Positions 17,530 through 27,298 of a stretch of 64,000 nucleotides of DNA are shown here, piece after piece. Origin of the DNA: Limnohabitans planktonicus II-D5 (GTDB taxonomy: Bacteria; Pseudomonadota; Gammaproteobacteria; Burkholderiales; Burkholderiaceae_C); NCBI RefSeq assembly GCF_001270065.2, contig NZ_LFYT02000026.1:1-64000 (forward strand). The letters run 5' to 3'. The position numbers were made by a program, and so were the translations under genes. The notes beneath the pieces are model-generated. The model was not told where the DNA came from. It ran no database searches and was given only the letters and a program-made list of their open reading frames with translations. How positions within the stretch are numbered: position 1 is the first letter of the stretch; every line of letters starts with the position of its first letter.

Positions 17530-18615
17530 TCAAGGCAGGTGATCGAGCGCCTGCATGTAATCAGCCGAGCGCACCAGTTCGTCCCAGGGGCGGGCGGGCG
17601 AGCGCGGCAAGAGGTTCAGGCGACGCTCTTCACTGACCTCGTTGGGCTGCCATTGGCCTTTCAGCTGGGCTTCGGCCAACTGGTCAAGCACTTCGTCCAG
17701 TTCAGCACCACCATGGACGGCCGAGCGGTTGCACAACAAGGCCAAGTCGCACCCTGCCTGCAATGCGGTCACCACGGCTTCGGTGTAGCTGAGCGTGCGC
17801 CCGTCCAGTTGGCGTGCGGCGGCCATCGACAAGTCGTCCGTGCAAACCACCCCCTGAAAGCCCAACTGTCCTCGAAAGATGTCCTGCAGCCAGCGCGGAG
17901 AAAAGCCTGCAGGGCGGCTGTCGACCTTGCTGTAGATCACATGGGCGGGCATGACGGCAGTCAGCACGCTGGTGAGCCAGCGGTAGGGCTGGGCGTCGTC
18001 GGCCAGGATGGCTTTGAGGCTGCGCTTGTCCACCGGCAAGGCCACATGCGAGTCGGCTTTGACGGCGCCATGCCCGGGGAAATGCTTGCCACAGTTGCCC
18101 ATGCCTGCCTGCAGCAGGCCCTGCATCAGGCTGCGGGCCAGCAGACTCACCACACGCGGGTCGCGGGCAAAAGCGCGGTCACCGATGACACCGCTCTCGC
18201 CATGGTCCAGATCGAGCACGGGCGTGAAGCTGTAGTCCACGCCGCAAGCACGCAACTCGCTGGCCAGCACAAAGCCTGCCGAGGTGGCCGCTTCACAGGC
18301 CTTGAGCACGCCCGAGCCGGGTTGGCCCTTCTCGTCCTGACCCCAAAGCTCGCCTATGGCCCGCATGCTGGGCAAATGGGTAAAGCCGTCGGTGCGAAAG
18401 CGCTGCACGCGCCCGCCTTCGTGGTCGACAGCGATCAGCAGGTCCGCACTGATGCCTTTGACGGCGGCGCACAACTCGGTCAGCTGCGCACGGCTTTGCC
18501 AGTTACGACCAAAGAGAATCATCCCGCCGGTCAGCGGATGTGCCAGGCGGCGGCGGTCCACCTCGGTCAGCGTGGTGCCAGCAATGTCGATGATCAGGGG
18601 GGCGTGGATGCTCAT
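17530..18615 (-). CDS. nagZ: Beta-N-acetylhexosaminidase (glycoside hydrolase family 3)
   Basis: Cytoplasmic enzyme that removes GlcNAc from anhydro-muropeptides during peptidoglycan recycling. 361 residues. Visible: AVDHEGGRVQRFR near residue 64, the catalytic His loop KHFPGHGAVKADSH near residue 176, and the nucleophile Asp in VCTDDLSMAA. Follows acpS by 35 nt on the same strand. Confidence 0.95.
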   Translation of the reverse strand: MSIHAPLIIDIAGTTLTEVDRRRLAHPLTGGMILFGRNWQSRAQLTELCAAVKGISADLLIAVDHEGGRVQRFRTDGFTHLPSMRAIGELWGQDEKGQPGSGVLKACEAATSAGFVLASELRACGVDYSFTPVLDLDHGESGVIGDRAFARDPRVVSLLARSLMQGLLQAGMGNCGKHFPGHGAVKADSHVALPVDKRSLKAILADDAQPYRWLTSVLTAVMPAHVIYSKVDSRPAGFSPRWLQDIFRGQLGFQGVVCTDDLSMAAARQLDGRTLSYTEAVVTALQAGCDLALLCNRSAVHGGAELDEVLDQLAEAQLKGQWQPNEVSEERRLNLLPRSPARPWDELVRSADYMQALDHLP

Positions 18616-18650
18616 GCGTGACTCAATAGTTCAGGGTGAACAAGGGGAAT

Positions 18651-19079
18651 TCAAGGGGGTGCTTTGACTGGTGCCAGCACCACCGGGGCAAGTGTCTCGA
18701 CCACGCAAAAACTGGCCGCGTATTCGGACTCGTCGGTCACGGTGATGTGGGCGCTGAGATTTTTGGCTTCAAACCAGTCTTTCAAGCCCCCATGCAGCAC
18801 GATCACAGGCTGGCCGCTGGGCAGTTTGCCGATCTCGCACAGCCGCCAGGTCATGGGCATGCGCATGCCCAAGCCAATGGCTTTGCTGAACGCCTCTTTG
18901 GCCGAAAAGCGCGTGGCCAGGTAGCGCACACCCCGCTCAGGCCAGCGGGCGCTACGGGCTTTCCAGGTGGCCAACTCGGCGTCGCTCAAGACCTTGGCTG
19001 CAAAGCGCTCACCGTGACGCTCCAAACTGGCTTTGATACGACGGATGTCGCAGATGTCGGTGCCGATGCCGTAAATCAT
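18651..19079 (-). CDS. acpS: Holo-[acyl-carrier-protein] synthase
   Basis: Transfers 4'-phosphopantetheine from CoA to the serine of ACP. 142 residues with [15 protein letters not shown] at the N-terminus (metal-binding Asp) and [13 protein letters not shown] place the start at ATG 19079; a longer frame to 19193 would translate the heptamer repeats into low-complexity peptide and is rejected. The product modifies AcpP encoded at 29041-29277. Confidence 0.95.
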   Translation of the reverse strand: MIYGIGTDICDIRRIKASLERHGERFAAKVLSDAELATWKARSARWPERGVRYLATRFSAKEAFSKAIGLGMRMPMTWRLCEIGKLPSGQPVIVLHGGLKDWFEAKNLSAHITVTDESEYAASFCVVETLAPVVLAPVKAPP

Positions 19080-19090
19080 TTTTTTTGGGG

Positions 19091-19174
19091 GTTGAGTGTT
19101 GAGCCTTGTGCGTTGGGCGTTGAGCGTTGAGCGTTGAGCGTTGGGCGTTGGGCGTTGGGCGTTGGGCGTTGGGC
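19091..19174. repeat. Twelve-unit heptamer array GTTGRGC upstream of acpS
   Basis: Twelve contiguous 7-bp units, mostly GTTGAGC or GTTGGGC, with two variants (GTTGAGT, CTTGTGC); the last five are identical GTTGGGC. It fills the pdxJ-acpS gap and, on the minus strand, lies in the acpS 5' region. The same heptamer recurs between trpB and trpA. Confidence 0.95.
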
Positions 19175-19216
19175 GGGGTTTTGATGTCTTCACGCTGAAC
19201 GCTGAACTCTATACGC

Positions 19217-19975
19217 TCAACCCAATCGCGTCATATACGCTTGCACAGTAGCCGCATAGCCCATCTCCAGCGCATCGGCCATGAAGGCGTGGCCGATCGA
19301 GACTTCTTGCAGGCCCTTCACCGCCGCCACAAAGGCTGGCAGGTTGTCACGGTTCAGGTCGTGCCCAGCATTGAGGCCCAGGCCCGCTTGCGTGGCGGCC
19401 ACGGCGGCATCGGCGTAGCGCTGCAGCTGAATGGCTTGCGCTGGCGTGCCAAAGGCGGCGGCATAGGGCTCGGTGTAGAGCTCCACCCGGTCGGCTCCCA
19501 CGGCGCGGGCGGCGGCCATTTGCTCCGGAATCGGGTCCATGAACAGGCTGACGCGCACGCCCAGCGCCTTGCATTCGTCGATCAAAGGTTTCAGGCGCTC
19601 GGCGTCTTGCGGAAAGGTCCAGCCGTGGTCGCTGGTGAACTGGCCTTCGCTGTCGGGCACGAAGGTCACCTGGTGCGGGCGCACGGCGCGCACATGGTCC
19701 ATCAGGTTGTGAAAGGGGTTGCCTTCGATGTTGAACTCGCGCTCGGGCCAAGCCTGCATCAGGGCGTGCAGCTCCGGCACATCGCTCGCGCGGATGTGGC
19801 GCTCATCGGGCCGGGGGTGGATGGTGATGCCGTTCGCGCCCGCTTGCAGGCACAACTCAGCGGCACGGACCACGCTGGGAATGCCCAAGTGGCGTGAGTT
19901 GCGCAGCAGCGCAACTTTGTTGACGTTGACCGACAGGGCCACGCCTTGGTAAGAAGGGGTCGCGGAGGTGTTCAT
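19217..19975 (-). CDS. pdxJ: Pyridoxine 5'-phosphate synthase
   Basis: Condenses 1-deoxyxylulose 5-phosphate with 3-amino-2-oxopropyl phosphate to pyridoxine 5'-phosphate (vitamin B6). 252 residues of a TIM barrel with [27 protein letters not shown] and [12 protein letters not shown] 19975 overlaps the recO stop by 4 nt; longer frames run into recO. The pdxJ-acpS neighbourhood is conserved in many proteobacteria. Confidence 0.96.
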   Translation of the reverse strand: MNTSATPSYQGVALSVNVNKVALLRNSRHLGIPSVVRAAELCLQAGANGITIHPRPDERHIRASDVPELHALMQAWPEREFNIEGNPFHNLMDHVRAVRPHQVTFVPDSEGQFTSDHGWTFPQDAERLKPLIDECKALGVRVSLFMDPIPEQMAAARAVGADRVELYTEPYAAAFGTPAQAIQLQRYADAAVAATQAGLGLNAGHDLNRDNLPAFVAAVKGLQEVSIGHAFMADALEMGYAATVQAYMTRLG

Positions 19976-20721
19976 AAAGTTTGCAAATCCAGCATCATTT
20001 GGCGGGTGCGCAAAGCGCCCACACCGCAATGGTAGTTGAGCAAGAGGCGCAAGGGGCGCTGCAGTTGCACCAGCAGGTCGGCGCACTCGCGCAACAAAGC
20101 CGCCAAGGGGCTGGGTGATGCAAGAGCCGCGTGCAGCGCCAGCCAATGTTCACCGCGCAAGGCGTGGCGCGGGTCATCGCTGACCCACTGCAATCCCGCC
20201 TCGGGCACGAGCGCATAACTGTCCGTGGGCGACAAAGGCTTGAGGGTCAGGGTCTGCAGGTTCAGAGCGGGCAACAGGCCCATTTCGCGCAGCAGCAGCA
20301 GCTCAAAGCCACGCAAGGCCCATTGCAGGGCATTGGGATCGCCACTGGCCAGCAGGCGCACAGCGGCAGCATAGATCTCGAACAAAGCGGGGTGGGGGTC
20401 GTCGCGTGCGGTCAGGCGCATCAGCAACTCATTCAGGTAGTAGCCCGACAACAGCGCCTCGCCCGTGGGCATGACATGCCCGCCCACCCATTCGGCCGAT
20501 TTGAGGGTGCGAATATCGCCGTCGCCCCCAAAGGCCAGCGACAAAGGCTGCAGCGGCAGTAGCACCGGCCGAAAACTCGATGTCGGGCGCTTGGCTCCCT
20601 TGGCCACCAAGGCCACACGGCCGTGGTGGCGGGTGAAGACTTCCAGAATCAGACTGGTTTCACTCCAGTCGTAGCGGTGCAGCACATAGGCTGGCTCGTC
20701 TGCAATCCGCTTGGAGGCCAT
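19972..20721 (-). CDS. recO: DNA repair protein RecO
   Basis: Loads RecA with RecF/RecR at gaps and anneals SSB-bound strands. 249 residues: N-terminal OB-fold ([32 protein letters not shown]) and C-terminal helical domain. ATG 20721 gives [15 protein letters not shown]; an upstream extension to 20799 overlaps era. Gap to era is 11 nt and it overlaps pdxJ by 4 nt, so it sits inside a tight operon. Confidence 0.95.
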   Translation of the reverse strand: MASKRIADEPAYVLHRYDWSETSLILEVFTRHHGRVALVAKGAKRPTSSFRPVLLPLQPLSLAFGGDGDIRTLKSAEWVGGHVMPTGEALLSGYYLNELLMRLTARDDPHPALFEIYAAAVRLLASGDPNALQWALRGFELLLLREMGLLPALNLQTLTLKPLSPTDSYALVPEAGLQWVSDDPRHALRGEHWLALHAALASPSPLAALLRECADLLVQLQRPLRLLLNYHCGVGALRTRQMMLDLQTL

Positions 20722-20732
20722 TGGCAGTGGAA

Positions 20733-21788
20733 TTACTCGTAGCCGAAGCTGCGCACGCGGGCTTCGTCGTCGGCCCAGCCCGAACGCACCTTCACCCACA
20801 GCTCAATGAACACCTTGGCGTCCAGCAGCTTTTCCAGCTCGACGCGGGTTTCGGTGCCGATGCGCTTGAGCTTTTCGCCCTTGTCGCCGATCACCATGGC
20901 CTTGTGCCCTTCGCGCTCGACCACGATGGTGGCGGCAATGCGCAGCATGCGCTTGGCAGTGCGACCAGCTTCTTCTTCGAACTTGTCGATCACCACGGTG
21001 GAGGTGTAGGGCAGCTCGTCACCCGTCAGGCGGAAGAGTTTTTCGCGCACCATTTCGCTGGCCAGGAACTTCTCGCTGCGGTCGGTGAGTTCGTCTTCGG
21101 CATGCCACCAGGGCTGCTCGGGCAGGTATTTTTCGCAAATGCCCAGCAGGCGCTCGATGTCCTTGGGCTGTTTGGCCGACATGGGCACGAACTCGGTGAA
21201 AGCGTGGCGCTCTTGCATGCTTTGCAGCCAGGGCGCGATGTCGCCACGGCGGTGCACGTTGTCCAGTTTGTTGGCCACCAGCAAAACAGGAATGCCGGGC
21301 TTGAGCAGCGCCAGCACTTTGGCGTCGGCCGTGGTGAAGCTGCCCGCCTCGACCACAAACAGCACCAAGTCCACATCGCTCACAGCGCCGACCACGGTTT
21401 TGTTCAGCGACTTGTTGAGCGCGGTGCCGTGGATGGTCTGGAAACCCGGCGTGTCGACAAACACATACTGCGCCGCACCCTGGGTGCGGATGCCGGTGAT
21501 GCGGTGGCGTGTGGTTTGGGCTTTGCGCGAGGTGATGCTGATTTTTTGGCCCACCAAGGCGTTGAGCAAGGTGGACTTGCCCACGTTGGGTTTGCCCACA
21601 ATGGCCACCAGGCCGCAGCGCTGCCCCTCCACCGGCACAGGCGCGTGGGCAGCAGCAACCGGAGCCAAAGAAGCGTCCTCAGAGGAGGATCGTGGCTGAA
21701 TGGTCACGCCCGCGATTTGCACGGGGCGGCGCATGGTTTGCTCTTGAGGTGTGCGTTCAGTTTCAGGCGTTTTTTTGTCGGTGCTCAT
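20733..21788 (-). CDS. era: GTPase Era
   Basis: Essential GTPase that binds the 3' end of 16S rRNA during 30S assembly. 351 residues, longer than the roughly 300 of E. coli because of an N-terminal extension of about 55 polar, low-complexity residues. G1 loop GKPNVGKST at residues 65-73, G3 DTPGF, G4 NKLD, and a C-terminal KH domain with the conserved [16 protein letters not shown] 21788 overlaps the rnc stop by 4 nt, the usual rnc-era coupling. Confidence 0.96.
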   Translation of the reverse strand: MSTDKKTPETERTPQEQTMRRPVQIAGVTIQPRSSSEDASLAPVAAAHAPVPVEGQRCGLVAIVGKPNVGKSTLLNALVGQKISITSRKAQTTRHRITGIRTQGAAQYVFVDTPGFQTIHGTALNKSLNKTVVGAVSDVDLVLFVVEAGSFTTADAKVLALLKPGIPVLLVANKLDNVHRRGDIAPWLQSMQERHAFTEFVPMSAKQPKDIERLLGICEKYLPEQPWWHAEDELTDRSEKFLASEMVREKLFRLTGDELPYTSTVVIDKFEEEAGRTAKRMLRIAATIVVEREGHKAMVIGDKGEKLKRIGTETRVELEKLLDAKVFIELWVKVRSGWADDEARVRSFGYE

Positions 21789-22477
21789 GCGGCGCTTTCG
21801 GATTTCAAGGTGAGCAGCATGGCGGCGGCCGCTGCTTGTTCGGCGGCGCGACGCGATGCGCCCGAGCCTTGTTGGGTTTGGCGCAATTCGGTCACCTCGC
21901 AAGAGACCTCGAACTGCTGGCGGTGCGCCGCGCCGGAGGTGCCGACCACGGTGTATTTGGGCAAGGCCAACTTGCGCCCTTGCAGCCACTCCTGCAATTC
22001 GGTCTTGGGGTCTTTGCCAACGGCTTGCATGTCGGGTTTGATGTCCACCTTGGCGAACAGGCGTTCGACCAGCGCTTGGGCAGCTGGGTAGCCGCCATCC
22101 AGGTAAACCGCGCCAATGATGGCTTCGACCATGTCAGCCAAGATGGAAGGTCTGCCCTGCCCGCCGGAACGCATCTCGCCTTCACCCAGACGCATGACCT
22201 CAGAAACGTCCAGCGTCTTGGCCAATTGGTGCAGCGTGTCTTGCTTGACCAGGTTGGCCCGTACGCGTGACAAGTCACCTTCAGGCATGTCGGCCAGTTG
22301 GACATACAACATGTGCGAGACCGCCAAATTGAGCACCGAGTCGCCCAAAAACTCCAAGCGTTCGTAATGGTCGGCGCTGAAGCTGCGGTGCGTCAGCGCC
22401 TGCTGCAGCAAACCCACTTGGCGAAATGCATAGCCCAGGCGGATTTGCAGTTCAGACAAGGCGGGAGATGTGGCCAC
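21785..22477 (-). CDS. rnc: Ribonuclease III
   Basis: Cleaves double-stranded RNA in rRNA maturation and mRNA control. 230 residues with the catalytic signature [11 protein letters not shown] at about 39-49, [13 protein letters not shown], and a C-terminal dsRNA-binding domain starting [12 protein letters not shown] chose GTG 22477, which has GAGGTGAG just upstream and begins 7 nt after the lepB stop; a longer frame to 22519 overlaps lepB. Confidence 0.93.
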   Translation of the reverse strand: MATSPALSELQIRLGYAFRQVGLLQQALTHRSFSADHYERLEFLGDSVLNLAVSHMLYVQLADMPEGDLSRVRANLVKQDTLHQLAKTLDVSEVMRLGEGEMRSGGQGRPSILADMVEAIIGAVYLDGGYPAAQALVERLFAKVDIKPDMQAVGKDPKTELQEWLQGRKLALPKYTVVGTSGAAHRQQFEVSCEVTELRQTQQGSGASRRAAEQAAAAAMLLTLKSESAA

Positions 22478-22484
22478 GCTCACC

Positions 22485-23450
22485 TCAGTCAAAAGCGCCA
22501 ATGCGCTTGAGGTTGCCAAAGTTCATCCACACGAAAAAGGCTTTGCCCACGATGTTGGCATCGGGCACGAAGCCCCAATAGCGCGAATCCAGCGAGTTGT
22601 CACGGTTGTCACCCATCATGAAATAGTGACCTGCAGGCACTTTGCAGGTCACGCCCTCCACCGTGTAGTTGCAGTTTTCACGGCCGACGAATTGGTCTGC
22701 GCCGGGCACGAAAGCAGGACGGTCATCGTCCTGAATGGTCTGATGCGGCTTGGCACCCAAAGTCTCGCTCCGGTGTTTGAAGTAACGCATGGTCGACTCG
22801 TCAAAAAAGTCGGGCAAGTCCTGGCTGGGCACCTCTTTGCCATTGATGCTGAGCTTCTTGTTGAGGTAGGCCACCTCATCCCCCGGCACCCCCACCACGC
22901 GCTTGATGTAATCCACGCTGGGTTTGGGCGGGTAACGGAACACCATCACGTCGCCGCGTTGCACTGGCGTGCCCTCGGTCAGCTTGGTATTGGCGACGGG
23001 CAGGCGAATGCCATAGTGAAACTTGTTGACCAGAATCAAATCTCCAATGTGCAGGGTCGGGATCATCGAGCCGGATGGAATCTTGAAGGGTTCGAACAGG
23101 AACGAGCGCAAGATGAACACCACGATGATGACCGGGAACAAGCCAGCGGTCCAATCCAGCCACCAAGGTTGCATCAGCAATTTTTCTTGCGCTTCCTTGA
23201 TGTTCGTATCCACCTTGTCGATGCCCATCTTGGCCAGTTCTGCACGGCGCTGCGCGGTTTCTGCCGCCAGTTGAGCGGCCGCCCTTTGGCGCTGCGGCAA
23301 GAACACAAAGCGCTCGGCCAGCCAATAAATGCCTGTGACCACGGTGGCCACCAGCAAGAGCAGCGCAAAGTTGCCGTCAATGAAGCCCGTATACCAGGCA
23401 CCTGCATAGCCCACAAAAGCGGACAACACCAAAGAAGTCAAGAACTGCAT
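22485..23450 (-). CDS. lepB: Signal peptidase I
   Basis: Inner-membrane protease that removes signal peptides. 321 residues: N-terminal hydrophobic segment, a charged cytoplasmic loop (residues 50-95), a second membrane segment near 103-117, then the periplasmic domain with catalytic Ser128 in [10 protein letters not shown], the Lys in [12 protein letters not shown], and [19 protein letters not shown] 23450 overlaps the lepA stop by 1 nt (TGATG). Confidence 0.95.
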   Translation of the reverse strand: MQFLTSLVLSAFVGYAGAWYTGFIDGNFALLLLVATVVTGIYWLAERFVFLPQRQRAAAQLAAETAQRRAELAKMGIDKVDTNIKEAQEKLLMQPWWLDWTAGLFPVIIVVFILRSFLFEPFKIPSGSMIPTLHIGDLILVNKFHYGIRLPVANTKLTEGTPVQRGDVMVFRYPPKPSVDYIKRVVGVPGDEVAYLNKKLSINGKEVPSQDLPDFFDESTMRYFKHRSETLGAKPHQTIQDDDRPAFVPGADQFVGRENCNYTVEGVTCKVPAGHYFMMGDNRDNSLDSRYWGFVPDANIVGKAFFVWMNFGNLKRIGAFD

Positions 23451-25258
23451 CAATCTTCCACCTGCAAAATGGCCAAGAACGCCTCTTGAGGCACCTCGAC
23501 CGAACCAATCTGTTTCATGCGCTTTTTACCGGCTTTTTGCTTTTCAAGCAGTTTGCGCTTGCGCGAAATGTCGCCGCCGTAGCACTTGGCCAGCACGTTT
23601 TTGCGCAAGGCCTTGATGCTCTCACGGGCAATGATGTTGGCACCAATGGCCGCCTGAATCGCCACATCGAACATCTGGCGGCTGATGATCTCGCGCATCT
23701 TGGCCACCACCGCACGTCCCCGGTACTGGGACTGTGAACGGTGAACGATGATGGACAGGGCATCGACCTTTTCGCCGTTGAGCAAAATGTCCACTTTCAC
23801 CACGTCGGATGCCCGGAACTCCTTGAACTCGTAATCCATCGAGGCATAGCCTCGGCTGACCGATTTGAGCTTATCGAAGAAGTCGAGCACGATCTCGCCG
23901 AGCGGCATTTCATAGGTCAGCATGACCTGGCGACCGTGATAGGCCATGTTCATCTGGACGCCGCGCTTTTGGTTGGCCAGTGTCATCACGGGGCCGACAT
24001 AGTCTTGCGGCATGTACAGGTGCACCGTGACGATGGGTTCGCGGATTTCCTGCAATTTGCCTTGGTCAGGCATCTTGGAGGGGTTTTCCACCATGACAAC
24101 CTCTCCACCGGGCTGGACCACTTGGTACACCACGCTGGGCGCGGTGGTGATCAGGTCCTGGTCAAATTCGCGCTCCAGACGCTCTTGCACAATTTCCATG
24201 TGCAGCAAGCCCAAAAAGCCGCAGCGAAAACCAAAGCCCAGTGCTTGAGAGACTTCGGGTTCGTAATGCAAAGACGCATCGTTGAGCTTGAGTTTTTCGA
24301 GCGCGTCACGCAGACCGTCGTATTGGTTGGCTTCCGTCGGGTACAGACCGGCAAACACTTGAGGCTGAATTTCTTTGAAACCCGGAAGGGCCTCGGCGGC
24401 AGGGCCCAAATTGTTGGGCAGTTTCTTTTCCAAAGTGACGGTGTCACCCACCTTGGCGGCTTGCAACTCCTTGATGCCCGCAATGATGTAGCCCACCTCG
24501 CCCGCCTTGAGCGATTCGCGCGGTTGGTTGGCGGGGGTGAACACACCCAGGCTGCCCGCTTCGTACACCGCGTTACTGGCCATCATGCGGATGCGCTCAC
24601 CTTTGAGCAACTGGCCATCGACCACACGCACCAGCATGACCACACCGACATAGCTGTCAAACCAGCTGTCGATGATCATGGCGCGCAGCGGCGCATCGGG
24701 ATTGCCCTTGGGCGGAGGAATGCGGGCGACCACGGCTTCGAGGATTTCTTCAATGCCCATGCCGGTTTTGGCCGAGCATGGAATTGCATCGGTTGCGTCA
24801 ATGCCGATCACGTCTTCCACTTCGCTGCGGGCATTGTCGGGATCGGCGTTGGGCAAATCCATTTTGTTGAGCACCGGCACCACTTCCACGCCCAAGTCAA
24901 GGGCGGTGTAACAGTTGGCCACTGTTTGGGCTTCCACGCCTTGACTGGCATCCACCACCAGCAAAGCGCCTTCACAGGCCGACAGCGAGCGCGAGACTTC
25001 ATAGGAGAAGTCCACATGGCCAGGCGTGTCGATCAGATTCAGGTTGTAGACCTGCCCGTCTTTGGCTTTGTAGTGGAGCGCAGCGGTCTGCGCTTTGATG
25101 GTGATGCCGCGCTCTTTCTCGATGTCCATCGAGTCCAGCACCTGGGCTTCCATTTCACGAGCCTCCAGACCTCCGCAACGCTGAATCAAGCGATCGGCCA
25201 GCGTGGATTTGCCGTGGTCAATGTGCGCAATGATCGAAAAATTTCTGATGTGATTCAT
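23450..25258 (-). CDS. lepA: Elongation factor 4 (LepA) GTPase
   Basis: Ribosomal GTPase that affects translation under stress and ribosome assembly. 602 residues, normal length. G1 [14 protein letters not shown] near residue 10, G2 [11 protein letters not shown]3 DTPGHVDF, G4 NKMD, and the LepA-specific C-terminus. ATG 25258 gives [18 protein letters not shown]. Co-transcribed with lepB. A terminator-like hairpin ends only about 40 nt upstream, so expression probably depends on a promoter beyond it or on readthrough. Confidence 0.96.
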   Translation of the reverse strand: MNHIRNFSIIAHIDHGKSTLADRLIQRCGGLEAREMEAQVLDSMDIEKERGITIKAQTAALHYKAKDGQVYNLNLIDTPGHVDFSYEVSRSLSACEGALLVVDASQGVEAQTVANCYTALDLGVEVVPVLNKMDLPNADPDNARSEVEDVIGIDATDAIPCSAKTGMGIEEILEAVVARIPPPKGNPDAPLRAMIIDSWFDSYVGVVMLVRVVDGQLLKGERIRMMASNAVYEAGSLGVFTPANQPRESLKAGEVGYIIAGIKELQAAKVGDTVTLEKKLPNNLGPAAEALPGFKEIQPQVFAGLYPTEANQYDGLRDALEKLKLNDASLHYEPEVSQALGFGFRCGFLGLLHMEIVQERLEREFDQDLITTAPSVVYQVVQPGGEVVMVENPSKMPDQGKLQEIREPIVTVHLYMPQDYVGPVMTLANQKRGVQMNMAYHGRQVMLTYEMPLGEIVLDFFDKLKSVSRGYASMDYEFKEFRASDVVKVDILLNGEKVDALSIIVHRSQSQYRGRAVVAKMREIISRQMFDVAIQAAIGANIIARESIKALRKNVLAKCYGGDISRKRKLLEKQKAGKKRMKQIGSVEVPQEAFLAILQVED

Positions 25259-25298
25259 CAAACAAGGTCTGCAAGTATTTGTGGATCAAGGATCCGTA

Positions 25299-25334
25299 AA
25301 AAGAAAAAAGGGCGCGTCTGGTGGTGACGCGCCC
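25299..25334 (-). terminator. Rho-independent terminator or attenuator just upstream of lepA
   Basis: On the minus strand GGGCGCGTC (25334-25326) pairs with GACGCGCCC (25318-25310) around a 7-nt loop and is followed by TTTTTTCTTTTT. It is about 400 nt past the DegP stop and about 40 nt before the lepA ATG. Confidence 0.85.
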
Positions 25335-25747
25335 TGAACCAACAATCTATGGCAACTGCGATAGTTGGGGTTTCATTGTAGGCAAATTACCCCATTCGCA
25401 CAGCCCCAAAATCACGTTTCACAGGTCGTTGCTGCTTTGCAACATGAACTTTATCCACAACTTATTCACAACCCTTGAGGTCTTTACCTGAATAACTTGT
25501 GTGTCATCTGTGGACACCTGTGAGGAATCCCACATGGTGAATCCAGCCCTGCGATTTATGCCATCAATCCTTGGTCAAGACACATGATTTTATCCAGATT
25601 AGTCATGAGCGATGCAAAAAGTCAGCAAACACACACTTTTAAAATTATTTTCATGACCTGATTTTTTTGCATCAGAATATTCTGAATGCATGCCAAATCG
25701 TACACATGCCCTGAAAAGAACCAAGGGCATTTGACAAGCAGGCCTGC
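25335..25747. other. AT-rich intergenic region with DnaA-box-like sites
   Basis: No gene seen in this gap. Perfect DnaA box TTATCCACA at 25451-25459 and TTATTCACA at 25462-25470, 11 bp apart on the same strand; weaker matches TGTGGACAC (25509-25517) and TTATCCAGA (25590-25598). The stretch 25636-25668 is AT-rich. A near-palindrome with core TCAGAATATTCTGA lies at 25668-25690, and a small hairpin ATGCCCT/AGGGCAT at 25706-25730. A lepA promoter should lie here but I cannot point to it with confidence. Confidence 0.6.
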
Positions 25748-27223
25748 TCACTTTCCAGGACGAATCAATACGTACTGCGCACCATCGCCGCGGCGAATCA
25801 ACACACTCACGGGTCGATTCTTGTCAATTCGGGACATGAGGGCATCAAACTCCTTCACAGATGTGACCTCCGTGTTGGCAATGGCCAACACCAAATCACC
25901 CTCACGGATACCCGCGCGCGCGGCTGCGTCTACCGCAGCATCCACGCGCACACCGCCACGCACACGAAACTCCTTTTTCACAGCCTCAGTCAAGTCGCTC
26001 ACACTCAAACCCAAGTGCTGAACCGCAGCAGTTTGAGCTTTTTTATCGGGCGCTGCGGCGATCGGCTTGTCAGCTTCAATTTCGGCAACCATCACATTCA
26101 GTTCCTGTGATTTTCCACGCCGAAAAATCGTGATGGCCGCCCGGCTTCCCGGTTTGGTGTTGCCCACAGCGCGCGGCAAATCGGCTGGTTTATCAATCAC
26201 TTTGCCTTCAAAACGGGTGATGATGTCGCCCGCTTCTATACCGGCCTTTTCAGCGGGTGAACCCTCCTCAACGCCACGCACCAGCACCCCTTGCGCTTTT
26301 TCGAGACCGATGGATTCGGCCACTTCTTTGGTCACAGGCGCAATTTGCACGCCAATGCGTCCACGACTGACACGGCCATTGCTGCGCAATTGCTCGCTCA
26401 CCCGCATGGCCTCATCCATGGGAATCGCAAAGGAAATGCCCATGAAGCCGCCCGAGCGTGAATAAATCTGACTGTTGATCCCAACCACTTCACCCCGCAT
26501 ATTGATCAGCGGCCCACCGGAATTGCCTGGGTTGATGGCGACATCGGTCTGGATAAAGGGCAAATACTCACCTGTGTCGCGTTGCTTGGCGCTCACAATG
26601 CCCGCTGTCACGCTGTTTTCCAGTCCAAACGGAGAGCCAATCGCCATGACCCATTCACCCACTTTGAGACGGCCCACATCACCCACCCGCACGGCAGGCA
26701 AACCTGTAGCCTGAATTTTCACAACGGCCACATCGGTGCGCTTGTCAGCCCCGACGATGCGCGCCTTGAATTCGCGTTTATCCGTCAGTGTGACCAGCAC
26801 CTCGTCTGCGCCGTCCACCACATGGGCATTGGTCATGATGAAACCGTCTGCACTCAAAATGAAACCAGACCCCACGCCACGCGGTTGAGCCTCTTCCTGA
26901 GGCCGATTTTGACGGGGTGCCTGTCTCGGCGCATTGGGAACACTGGGCATGGGCACACCGAAAAAGCGGCGAAACAACTCCTGCATTTCCTCGTCCTGAG
27001 ATCCCGGCGCGGGGTTGCCAACACGCACTTTTTCAAGTGTGCGTATATTGACAACGGATGGACCGACTTGTTCAACCAACTCCGTGAAGTCAGGCAATCC
27101 GCGAAGCGCAACAGACGAACTTTGTGCCGCAGCAGTCATTGGCGAGAACATCCACGCACTGCTGAACATGCTGATGAACAACACACTGGCCAATCTGGCT
27201 TTGAACCCATATTTTTTGATCAC
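25748..27223 (-). CDS. Periplasmic serine protease, DegP/MucD family
   Basis: Envelope protein-quality-control protease. 491 residues: signal peptide ending near residue 33 (FSPMTAAAQ), trypsin-like domain with catalytic His134 (TNAHVVDGAD), Asp164 (KRTDVAVVKI) and Ser235 (NPGNSGGPLI), then two PDZ domains (about 280-370 and 400-490). The start is a GTG at 27223 with AAGGAG 6 nt upstream; a longer frame to 27283 has no such site. In relatives this gene (mucD) follows rpoE-rseA-rseB; here those are absent. Confidence 0.92.
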   Translation of the reverse strand: MIKKYGFKARLASVLFISMFSSAWMFSPMTAAAQSSSVALRGLPDFTELVEQVGPSVVNIRTLEKVRVGNPAPGSQDEEMQELFRRFFGVPMPSVPNAPRQAPRQNRPQEEAQPRGVGSGFILSADGFIMTNAHVVDGADEVLVTLTDKREFKARIVGADKRTDVAVVKIQATGLPAVRVGDVGRLKVGEWVMAIGSPFGLENSVTAGIVSAKQRDTGEYLPFIQTDVAINPGNSGGPLINMRGEVVGINSQIYSRSGGFMGISFAIPMDEAMRVSEQLRSNGRVSRGRIGVQIAPVTKEVAESIGLEKAQGVLVRGVEEGSPAEKAGIEAGDIITRFEGKVIDKPADLPRAVGNTKPGSRAAITIFRRGKSQELNVMVAEIEADKPIAAAPDKKAQTAAVQHLGLSVSDLTEAVKKEFRVRGGVRVDAAVDAAARAGIREGDLVLAIANTEVTSVKEFDALMSRIDKNRPVSVLIRRGDGAQYVLIRPGK

Positions 27224-27298
27224 ACATCTCTCCTTGTGTATGTCATTGCGAGAAAACATTCTGTAGTTTGTGGCTTGCCCCACAAGTTCAAGATGACT

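Noticed and set aside
19080..19193. N-terminal extension of AcpS through the heptamer array
   Set aside because: It would add low-complexity repeat peptide ([11 protein letters not shown]) before the canonical MIYGIGTDI start.
23741..25327. 528-codon open frame opposite lepA
   Set aside because: Antisense shadow of lepA with no domain signature.
25451..25690. Chromosomal replication origin
   Set aside because: Only two perfect DnaA boxes and no dnaA, dnaN, gyrB or parAB nearby; reported as a DnaA-box cluster only.
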